Below, piece by piece: positions 20,868 through 28,774 of a DNA stretch of 64,000 bases. Origin of the DNA: Azolla caroliniana (Eukaryota; Polypodiophyta); the NCBI GenBank assembly GCA_043228905.1, contig JBHGNT010000012.1, forward strand, positions 19,158,001 through 19,222,000, read 5' to 3'. A program made the position numbers and the translations under genes. Within the stretch, counting starts at the first letter, position 1. Each line of letters opens with the position of its first letter. The notes beneath the pieces were generated by a model. It ran no database searches. It had not been told where the DNA came from and worked only from the letters and a program-made list of their open reading frames with translations.

Positions 20868-22541
20868 TTAGTATATCTTCATCAACTTTCCAAACAGAAG
20901 TAGGTCTATGTGATACATAACTCTTGATAGAAGTAAGCATGTTAACATATGAATAAATCTTTCGAGCGAGCGAACCTTTTGTACAAATACCTTCAAAGCT
21001 TCGAGACTTGTCAGAATTGTCATTTTTTGAATTATGTCAATCTTTGCTTCATCAACATGACTTTCTTCTTGGCACACCACATTCTCCACATTACCTTGTT
21101 TTTTATGCATGACCATTTCATCTAGAATCTCATCTCGAAAAGGAAGCAAAAATAAATCTCGTTTGGTTGAATCATTCAAGGATTGGAAGTTGACGTCTTT
21201 CTCCTTTGGAACAACCACAATAAGTGAGACAAACTTCAAATTCTCCAACTTGATGTGGTGTTTGATGCCTTCTACTCTTATCTGTGAATACTCATTTATG
21301 AATAACTTTGTAAACTTAAAAAAGAGAGAAATAAACCTTAGATCCTCTTCTCCTTGGACATCGTTTGAAATCATCTTCTTTTTCCCCTTTAGGGTGATAA
21401 TACTTTTCTCTTCAATGACTTCTTCTTCCTCCTTAGACACCATGTGGAATGATTTGTTTTCCCTATCCCACGAATATTCATCAATTGTTATGCTTTCCTC
21501 TTCTTGCTTGCCAATGTCGATAGATGATTCCTTCTCCTTTATACATTTGATTAGTTGTGGTGGATCCTTTGATGGTGATAAGTTAATGATACTCCAATCA
21601 TGCATTACAAGTAAATCTCTTGGCTCTTGGTCAAATTGTTGTTGAAGAGTTGATGCCCACATAACTTTGTTGCTACTCAATGCAAATCCAAAACATAAAT
21701 CATGCACGAACACCTTCATACACTGCAACTTGGCACTTACCAATGCTTCCTTACACGCATTGATCTCCAAAAGCCAATCTCCAGCTATCACTTCTAGGTT
21801 ACCTTCTTCATCTTGCAACTTCGTTGTGGGTACTTCACCATCAACAACTTCTTTTGTCATATCTTCCATTTCATCTTGCACATATTCATCATCAACCACC
21901 ATATCACTTGTTGTATCAATAATGTCCTCAACATGATGTACATTGGCATCACCATCCATAACATCGCTTCTCATAACTATCTCCTTAGATTCGTCTTTCA
22001 CATCATCATTCTTTATATCATGGTTGTCCTCATGAACTAGATGGGGGGACTCCACATTCATCACCTCTTCTTCATTGTCTCTGGAATCACCTTCATAGAC
22101 ATCATTATAACTCCAAAAATTAGAATAATGATATGAGGGAACCTGTTGAATCGGACATTGCAAGTAGGCTGGTTGTTGGCTCATGACCGATCCACAATTA
22201 TTATAGCTTGGATTTATGGTATATGACGCCGATAATCCATATGCTTCACCGAATAACAACTTCTTCAATTGTTGATCATAACTTTGACATACTCGAAGCA
22301 AATCATGGAAAGACCTTGGGTACTTCATATGCACTTCATATTGAAAATATGGATCTAGCCCTGCTTTGAATCTTTCCATCTTGAAGTATACATCTTCAAC
22401 GCCTCCAACAAGTCCAATCCAAGTGGACCATATATCCAAAAACGTCTTCTCATACTCGAGGTAGCACATTGGTGAAACCATACGCAATTGGAAAAGTTCT
22501 CTTCGTAGATCTGTCGCATCGCGAACTCCATATCGTGCCAT
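20868..22541 (-). CDS. Gag-like protein of the nested non-autonomous element, 557 aa
   Basis: An uninterrupted minus-strand frame. It stays open up to 22691, but the Met there lies inside the LTR. I take the first Met after the primer site (22541, Met-Ala-Arg-Tyr-Gly-Val). Residues about 13-95 fit a retrotransposon gag (capsid) domain: Leu-Arg-Arg-Glu-Leu-Phe-Gln-Leu-Arg, Tyr-Glu-Lys-Thr-Phe-Leu, Phe-Lys-Ala-Gly-Leu, and Leu-Leu-Arg-Val-Cys-Gln-Ser-Tyr. A Gln/Pro/Tyr-rich stretch and a long acidic, Asp/Glu/Val-rich region follow. No CCHC knuckle or protease motif was found. A frame this long without a break, in the youngest element here, suggests recent function, but homology is limited to the gag-like N-terminus. 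Confidence 0.75.
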   Translation of the reverse strand: MARYGVRDATDLRRELFQLRMVSPMCYLEYEKTFLDIWSTWIGLVGGVEDVYFKMERFKAGLDPYFQYEVHMKYPRSFHDLLRVCQSYDQQLKKLLFGEAYGLSASYTINPSYNNCGSVMSQQPAYLQCPIQQVPSYHYSNFWSYNDVYEGDSRDNEEEVMNVESPHLVHEDNHDIKNDDVKDESKEIVMRSDVMDGDANVHHVEDIIDTTSDMVVDDEYVQDEMEDMTKEVVDGEVPTTKLQDEEGNLEVIAGDWLLEINACKEALVSAKLQCMKVFVHDLCFGFALSSNKVMWASTLQQQFDQEPRDLLVMHDWSIINLSPSKDPPQLIKCIKEKESSIDIGKQEEESITIDEYSWDRENKSFHMVSKEEEEVIEEKSIITLKGKKKMISNDVQGEEDLRFISLFFKFTKLFINEYSQIRVEGIKHHIKLENLKFVSLIVVVPKEKDVNFQSLNDSTKRDLFLLPFRDEILDEMVMHKKQGNVENVVCQEESHVDEAKIDIIQKMTILTSLEALKVFVQKVRSLERFIHMLTCLLLSRVMYHIDLLLFGKLMKIY

Positions 22542-22617
22542 TAGTTTGATGATGAATCGGTAGATCCAACCATCAATTAGTGGACAACCGTTCCTCCCGT
22601 TATACGGAAAGGATCGA

Positions 22618-22634
22618 CCCTCCCTGGAGCGCCA
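22618..22634 (-). promoter_or_regulatory. Primer-site-like sequence of the gag-only element
   Basis: Minus strand TGGCGCTCCAGGGAGGG begins 4 bases inside the 5' LTR and continues as TCGATCC, like the T-arm complement of a tRNA. The matching tRNA was not determined. Confidence 0.55.
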
Positions 22635-22638
22635 AAAA

Positions 22639-23275
22639 TGAAAAGAGATATGATGATAGAAAAGAGAGAGAAGGAAGATATAGAAACCCAAATCTACAAA
22701 GATATATTAATAAGGAGTGATGATCATAGAAACAAGAGAAAGAAGATACATAAACTCAAGCCTACAAGGATGAATTGATCACTAGAAAAACGCACTACAT
22801 GAATAGGCAAGAAAAACACCACAAGAAAAAAGCTCCCTCACTACCTCACTCTTCTTGCTTTATATGAAGTTCTCCTCTAGTAGATAAGTTTCGCTTGCTT
22901 TCTTTTCCACGCTTTTTTTACAGCTTTTCCATCTCCTATTCTTAGCTATGATACAACGATCTTCTAATCGTCATATCTCCCTCATCCATGTTCCAAATTT
23001 AGAGTTTTAAAAAGCTACGGATAGCTCTCGTCATAAGCTTTCTAACCCATATTTGCACATTATATTTGGCTTCCAAACGAATGAGTTATGAGCATTTGTT
23101 TCTGACTGCGTTTTGGTGGTTTGCTTTTTCTCTTTTTACTTTTCTCCATCTTTATTGCTTTTATTTGGACTTATCAACGAGATGTTGGTCCATGTCCTTG
23201 TCCTCCAAATGTGAATCCTCCCTACCTTATATTCTTTTAGTGTCCAATAGCTTGAATTCTAAAAATAGTTTCACA
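22639..23275 (-). repeat. 5' LTR of the gag-only element
   Basis: 637 bp, nearly identical to 19973-20609. Target copy CCATG adjoins at 23276-23280. Confidence 0.9.
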
Positions 23276-23313
23276 CCATGGAGACTGACACTACGATCCG
23301 ACCTCAAGTTGAG

Positions 23314-23325
23314 CTTGAGGGGGAG
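23314..23325 (+). promoter_or_regulatory. CopiaB polypurine tract at the 3' LTR
   Basis: CTTGAGGGGGAG directly before TGTTGAGTGG. It is the second copy of the tract at 18796-18807 and the one positioned to prime plus-strand synthesis. Confidence 0.85.
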
Positions 23326-23756
23326 TGTTGAGTGGCAAGCTCAACCGGATCTGGATCGGCTGAATAAGCCTAAGCCGGATCGGCATCCGAAAGGATGAGC
23401 TAGATCGGTGAGCCGATGAGCAAGTGAGTCAGTGAGTTGGGGAGCCGGTGAGCCAGATCCATTAGTAACTGGAAGCCTAGTAGCAGCCTAGACTACTAGG
23501 AAGTTAATGTCTCATAGTTAGTGTCAAACGCTTGTGTGAGCATTAAAGTACACCGTACTTCTATCAATCTGTATGGACTTGTATAAAAGTGTTCACTGAA
23601 CACACACGATGTACAGATTGAGTATAATTTTTGAATTGATTTTCTATGTGCTCTCTCTCTCTGTCTCTCCCGTGTACTGTGTATATTCTAAGCTCTCCAT
23701 TAAACCTGCGTTTCTGTGTTCAGTTTTCTATTGCTTCCGCATGCTATTCTTTTACA
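23326..23756 (+). repeat. CopiaB 3' LTR
   Basis: 431 bp, TGTTGAGTGGCAAGC..TTCTTTTACA, followed by target copy GCATC (23757-23761). Longer than the 5' LTR by about 39 bp, a block after GCCGGATCGG. Confidence 0.95.
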
Positions 23757-23761
23757 GCATC

Positions 23762-24814
23762 CGGCCAGGAACATCTAGTATGCTGAGTAAGGAAGAGTCT
23801 ACATGGTCTGAAAGAGGCACCGAGACAGTGGTATAAGAAGTTCGACGACTTCATCCAATCAGTCGGGTTCTCAAAGATGGACCACTAACTCTTCACCAAA
23901 ACGGCTCAAGATGGGTCACCCATCTTCCTCATCATATATGTGGATGACATGCTACTCTCCGGCCGGCATGCCGGTGAGCTCGCTGAACTTGTTCGGCAAT
24001 TGCAGTTGAAATTTGCCATGAAGGACCTCGGTTCGGCAAGACACATTCTCGACATGAAGATAAGTCGAAATCGAAATCGACGACAATTGTTTCTGTCTCA
24101 ATCTGACTATGTTAGCCATGTCCTAGAATGCTTCAACATGCACTCGGCCAAGTCTCAACGAGACTGCCCAACATCCGGTCCGGAGGGGGAAGATATGAAG
24201 TTGGTACCATATGCATCGGCAGTAGGCTCCTTGATGTACGCGATGGTCGCGACACAACCTGACATTTCTCACGTCGTCGGAGTCGTCAGCAGATTTATGC
24301 ACAATCTTGGCCAACCGTATTGGAACACAATTAAACATGTGTTCAGATACCTTGTGGCACAAAAGACTATGGCATCCTATTCGGCCCAAATGATACTTCA
24401 GGCGTAGTCAGCTATACCAACTCAAACTTTGCAGGCTGCATGGACAATCGAAAATCGACAACCGGATATTGTTTCAAATTTGCCAATGGAGCAATATCAT
24501 GGAAATCGAAACTTCAGGAGTGTATTACCACATCAACGACCGAGGCTGAATATGTAGCTAGTTGATTGGCGCACACGTTTCGACAAGTTGACTCCGACTC
24601 AACTCTAGTTTTCTATAATGACAGTAGTCATGGTGTTGTTGCTCTATCGAAAAATCCGGTTCATCACAACTACTCCAAGCATATCAACGTTCGATATCAC
24701 TTCGTTCGAGAATACGTCATTTTAGGGAAAATCGGCCTTGAGAAGATGCCTACAACCGATAATGTCGCTGATGAGTCGGACAATCGACATCGACAGTTCA
24801 AAGCTTGGCTTTAG
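23762..24814 (+). pseudogene. Copia2 RT C-terminus and RNase H
   Basis: Resumes the frame cut at 14014: Lys-Ser-Leu-His-Gly-Leu-Lys-Glu-Ala-Pro-Arg-Gln-Trp. The polymerase site Tyr-Val-Asp-Asp-Met-Leu (about 23938) and Met-Lys-Asp-Leu-Gly follow. RNase H shows Arg-Lys-Ser-Thr-Thr-Gly-Tyr-Cys, Thr-Thr-Glu-Ala-Glu-Tyr and Lys-His-Ile-Asn-Val-Arg-Tyr-His-Phe-Val. Stops lie near 23788, 23886, 24405 and 24561, plus the end at 24812. Confidence 0.85.
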
Positions 24815-24959
24815 TTCTTCCAACCACAACCGACTCAGCCTTCTGTTCTTGAATTGTGCCGATTTGAACAAAACCAATATGTTTGATAACTTTGTATAAT
24901 CTGTAACTCTTATTTATTCTTTTTACAGATTTTTGGTTTCTACGCCCATTACATGGGAG

Positions 24960-25293
24960 TGTGGAATATGGGTCTCTAATGGCCATATTCACACTATCCC
25001 TATGGACAATCTAGGTTTAGGACATGTTTGTAAATATGTCAAAGGCAATTTCCCTAGCCTAGTTAGTATATAACGGGCTTGGTAATCTAGTTCAAAAGTT
25101 GTTGTTATTGTTAGAGAGTTGTTGGCTCCATTGTATTGTAACCATCTCTCAATAAGAACTATTACATTGTGTGCCTCTTGATCTCTCCCTCTCTCTCATT
25201 CTACTCTTAGATCTTGCTTTCACTTGTACACTCGGTGATCATCATCAAATGGTGTTGTTGATGTTTCCGCACTGACTGCCTCAATTCCCAACA
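24960..25293 (+). repeat. Copia2 3' LTR
   Basis: 334 bp, TGTGGAATATGGGTC..CTCAATTCCCAACA. It resembles the solo LTR at 51186-51488 at both ends (..AATGGCC(A/G)TATTCACA.. and ..TGAC(T/G)GCCT..CC(C)AACA). A short purine stretch (GGGAG) precedes it. GypA gag sequence on the minus strand begins immediately after. Confidence 0.75.
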
Positions 25294-26256
25294 CCGTCGA
25301 CCACGTTGGCCGGAGTCAGGCCTGACTTGAGCCTTCTTCTTGTCTCTTCCAACGGAGTCAGCACTTCCTCCGCCATCTTCTTAGCAGTCAAGCTGGCTGT
25401 TGTCGACCCCACGTCGTTCCATTCACATCGTTTGTCGAAACGGCTGCAGACTCTCTTCACGACAGTCCAGTCGGTTGTGAGCCCCTCGTCCGTCTCCAGT
25501 AGGAGACCAACCTTCTCCTGATCAAGAGGATCGATCGACTTGATGAAGAGAAGGACCTTGCTCTTGTCGAGCACTATCCGGTTCAATGCCGACAACCGCA
25601 CGAATCGCTTTTTGAACTCCTGGAGAAGCATTGATGTGTTTCTTCCTTTGTCGGGTGACTCGACCCATTCCATAAGCTCTCGTTTTGACATTCGAAGTGA
25701 GTCATCGATGTTGTACCTCTCGAGGAGTCGCTCCACGAGCTCTGACCAGTTATAGTAATCAATCTGAATCTCAAGCACCTCTGCGTGGATGCTTTGTGTG
25801 ACGACTCACAAGAATCCAGACAACCATCTGTCCGCCGGGATGTCCCGCATTAGCATTTTGGCTTTATATGCCTCCAAATAGGTCAAGACTTCTTTACCAT
25901 TGAATCGGCCCGTCGTGCCGACTATCGTCTCTATGGCCCTGTCAAGACCACTCGCGCTCTCCCGAGCATTCACTAGACGGTTGACAACCACCGTCATTGC
26001 TTCCGCAAGCTCGCTTCCCCTCATCTTGCTCCTTTGCCGCCCCCTTCACGTTGGGTTCACCAAAGATGTCGTGGAAATCCATGAGTATGTGTCGAAACAA
26101 GGCAGAACCACCGGGGTCTCGGACTAAGGAGTCAGTAAGAGAAGTAAGAGAGGGTGAGATGATTATCGGGATCGTTTCCGGATGACTTCGCTGGTGCACG
26201 GGCTCAGACATGCAAACATTCCTAGACCTGTCACCGGGTAACAACGATGAGCTCAT
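25294..26256 (-). pseudogene. GypA gag, N-terminal and capsid region
   Basis: Starts with Met-Ser-Ser-Ser-Leu-Leu-Pro-Gly (26256), soon after the LTR. A frameshift near 26030 leads to 26024-25806 (Leu-Asp-Arg-Ala-Ile-Glu to Arg-Phe-Asn-Gly-Lys-Glu-Val-Leu-Thr-Tyr-Leu-Glu-Ala-Tyr). After a TGA at about 25808, 25778-25281 carries the gag block Leu-Val-Glu-Arg-Leu-Leu-Glu-Arg-Tyr and Leu-Leu-Gln-Glu-Phe-Lys-Lys-Arg-Phe. The RFxGxxVxxFLExYE-type motif is typical of a Ty3-like gag. It is cut at 25294 by Copia2; the missing C-terminus is probably 9196-10075. Confidence 0.75.
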
Positions 26257-26273
26257 GGGTTCAGACGCTCAAG

Positions 26274-26875
26274 TACACACGCAGATGAGAGGGAGCAAAG
26301 ACAAGAATACAAGCAGAGACAGAAAGACATAGGAAATCCGGAAAAACAAAGAGTCGGTCGATTAACTTATAATAAGAGAAATACAACTGGACTTGGTCGG
26401 CGATGGAGCTTTGAGTGGTCCACACTCACACACGGACACTAGTGAGCCTCTGATCAGGAGCACACGGGCTTCTCGCGAAACAGAGGCCTCAGAGTACAAC
26501 GATAGAAAACTAGTGACGAGAAGTGAGCAAACGACTTTGAAATCCAACATCACTTCGTCCCCCTAAAACGATGGATCCCCAAACAATTTCAAATCTCCCC
26601 TTTTATAGCACAAGGGGAGGCTGTTACATCATGCATAAAGATAGTCGTTTTCTATCAGTGATTCTTCCTCTATTCTCTCTCACATCATATCCTATTATTC
26701 CTCTCTTTCTGTGGGACATTAAAGTACCCATTAACTACTCTACCTAGTACTTACAAATACTATATCTATATTTACATGTCTTTGTATATTGGTCCTTGCT
26801 CATGTGCATACTTGCACACCCCCGTTCACGTGTGTCCAGCTAGTTCTCTCCTTGTGGCCGGAATCCCCCACGACA
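26274..26875 (-). repeat. GypA LTR
   Basis: Minus strand begins TGTCGTGGGGGATTCCGG at 26875 and includes TGTAACAGCC..CTTGTGCTATAAAAGGGG (about 26632-26597). The end near 26274 is inferred from alignment with the other two copies and is accurate to about 10 bp. Gag starts 18 bp later. Confidence 0.65.
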
Positions 26876-27144
26876 ACGTATTAATCTAATGATGGTCATG
26901 ATCATGATCATGATCATTTTTAATATTGAGCTGTTTCGAGGACTGATACGATCGAGTTGTTTCAAGGATTGATAAAATTGAGTTGTTTTGAAACATATCA
27001 AGCTAATGATGATCACAATGCAAACCTAAAGATTGGATATAACAATATCATATCTTATAGCAAGCCAAGGCCTAGGTAAAGGGGTCCATATATCAAAAAC
27101 ATGAAAGTGGATGCTCCTAGAGACACAACACAAAGGACTAAGTG
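26876..27144. other. Spacer with short tandem repeats
   Basis: Contains (TGATCA)n at about 26894-26914 and a degenerate 26-bp tandem repeat (GAG(C/T)TGTTTCGAGGA.TGATA-like, about 26929-27000, 2.5 copies). No gene seen. Confidence 0.6.
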
Positions 27145-28333
27145 ATTCCAAATATCATTATTGACAACAAGTTTAGTGTAAATGTGATTAATAACGCCAC
27201 TTGCTAGGGTCGTGACACTACCAATTGGGACAAATGCATGTTCTAGCTAGGCATGAGGAACACCAGCTCAGTACGACCCCTTGGCCATGTTAAGGACCTC
27301 CTCGTCTCTGCAAGGGGCATTCGTTTCACATTTCAATTGTAGTTCTCTGGTTGCTTGAAGTTGGATCATACCCATTCCTCTTGGGTCAAGCATAATTGAC
27401 TATGGCGTACATGACCTGGTGTTGAGGCAAGACGAAGGTCAAGCAACCGACAACTCCCTGACCAACTCGGCATTACCACTTGACACCCCTTCACATCTAG
27501 AGCATTAGAATTCTCTAAGAGATAGCTAATATGAACCTTGAGGCATAGACGGATTATCATGTAACGATCATCCCTCTTTTCGAGAGCCCTACCAACACAC
27601 ACACCCCACTAATTGAGTTTTCAAAAGACCCACCACCAAAAAGGACACTTACGATACTCGATCAAATTGTTCATTGTTTTTGCATGTGCGCATAATTCCT
27701 TGGAGTGGGTGTTGTTGATCTCCCAACATGTGTCACATACCAATTTGGGAGAACTAGTCAACATCAACATGGAGGTTGACCCTCAACTAGTAAAAATCAA
27801 AATGCATCATGTCATTTCATCGAGAGCTATGGTTGACCTCATTTGTGAGTATCGAGATGCCTTTGCTCAGTCCTATGGGAACTTGGGGTGCTTGGATCCT
27901 AGATTCTACCAACATCAAATACATTTGAAGTAGGACACCACCCCCATCTAGCAACAATGGTATTGAATGAACCCCAACTATGTCACTCTCATCAAAGAAG
28001 AAATCAACAAACTTTATGGGTGGGTTTCATATGGCAGTCAAGAATTCCATGTGGGTGTAGTTGTTGTTTCATGAAGAATGGTAAAATCCAAGTTTGTGCC
28101 GACTATCACAAACTTGGCACAAATAATTACCTAAATACATCAACAAGCCACAAAATGTATAGTTTTCTTGTTGGTTTCAATGACAATGTTTAGATCTAGA
28201 TGAGAGCCAAGGACAAAGAGAAAATGGTCTACATTGTCGAATTGGGCATGCACATAGACATTCTCATGATGTTTGGCCCCAAGATAATCCTTGCTATATT
28301 TTGATGCATCACTGTCCAAATCTTTGAAACAAA
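27145..28333 (+). pseudogene. Decayed gypsy protease and RT start (part 1 of interrupted element)
   Basis: Near 27160-27340 the translation matches GypT's protease region: Asn-Val-Ile-Asn and Asn-Thr-Ser-Ser-Val-Arg-Pro-Leu-Gly-His-Val-Lys-Asp-Leu, against GypT Asp-Thr-Ser-Ser-Val-Arg-Pro-Thr-Gly-Leu-Ile-Arg-Asp-Leu. At 27770-28190 it matches the pol linker and RT start: Tyr-Arg-Asp-Ala-Phe-Ala, Leu-Asp-Pro-Arg-Phe-Tyr-Gln-His-Gln-Ile-His-Leu, then Met-Asn-Pro-Asn-Tyr. Many stops. It is cut at 28333 by GypT and resumes at 38337. Confidence 0.75.
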
Positions 28334-28722
28334 TGTTGGCCGGTCAGAAGAGCAAGGACAAGTGGGAAGGCGGAATCGGATCGGATAATAGGAAGTAAAT
28401 AATAGTATATTTATTATTCGGAGGGACGGATCCGGTACAGTTGTACCGATCCGGATCCGGACCGATTCGGATGCCGGTTGCCTAAGCGCACCGATTGTAA
28501 CCTTGCCGGATGCCTATAAAAGGATCCGATGATTTGTAAATGCTTGACGGAAGTAATACAATTATACTTATTGCGTGTTTATCTTTGTCTTTGTATTGTT
28601 TTACCGTCTGTGCTTAGTGTAATCATCTTACGCGTGTAACCTAGCATCCAATCCTTACCACCCCTTTGGAGAAGTGTCGGATAGACACTTGTGTTGAGGC
28701 TAGTCCGGCCAGGCATACAACA
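28334..28722 (+). repeat. GypT 5' LTR
   Basis: 389 bp, TGTTGGCCGGTCAGAAG..GGCATACAACA, with TATAAAA at 28515-28521. Confidence 0.95.
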
Positions 28723-28774
28723 CTATTTTGGCGACCACGATTCCTGCAAAGTGCAGAGGACAACCGGGGGATGG

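Larger units (their letters stand above)
19973..23275 (-). mobile_element. Gag-only non-autonomous LTR retrotransposon (TR-GAG type)
   Basis: Two 637-bp direct repeats (19973-20609 and 22639-23275) bound the element, with target duplication CCATG at 19968-19972 and 23276-23280. On the minus strand the LTR runs TGTGAAACT..CTTTTCA. A primer-site-like TGGCGCTCCAGGGAGGG (22634-22618) follows the 5' LTR and a polypurine tract GCAAGGGGGAGGGC (20627-20614) precedes the 3' LTR. The only long frame is a gag-like protein. I count 4 differences between the LTRs. No protease, RT or integrase is present, so a relative must supply them. Confidence 0.9.
14015..23756 (+). mobile_element. CopiaB, complete Ty1/copia element nested in Copia2
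   Basis: LTRs 14015-14406 and 23326-23756 are flanked by the target duplication GCATC (14010-14014 and 23757-23761). Removing the element restores the Copia2 RT frame. Primer site TGGTATCAAAGAGC starts at 14407; the polypurine tract CTTGAGGGGGAG ends at 23325. The gag-pol frame is broken by stops. An extra 3' module follows pol, and the element contains a hAT MITE (19240-19831) and a gag-only LTR element (19973-23275). The same family as Copia3 at 59483. Confidence 0.95.
10076..25293 (+). mobile_element. Copia2, Ty1/copia retrotransposon, host of nested insertions
   Basis: In order on the plus strand: leader and gag (10222-10783, 11341-11700), protease and integrase (11700-12930), RT start (13243-14014), RT end and RNase H (23762-24814), 3' LTR (24960-25293). 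No matching 5' LTR precedes gag, so the left end is truncated. It is interrupted by a solo LTR (10784-11340) and by CopiaB (14015-23756). It lies between two same-orientation GypA pieces and probably inserted into that gypsy. Many stops; dead. Confidence 0.8.

Noticed and set aside
21109-21645. 178-codon plus-strand frame inside the gag-only element
   Set aside because: Antisense to the 557-aa gag-like frame and lacking any family pattern.
26894-26914. (TGATCA)n as a regulatory palindrome
   Set aside because: Short simple repeat in a decayed spacer with no gene nearby.
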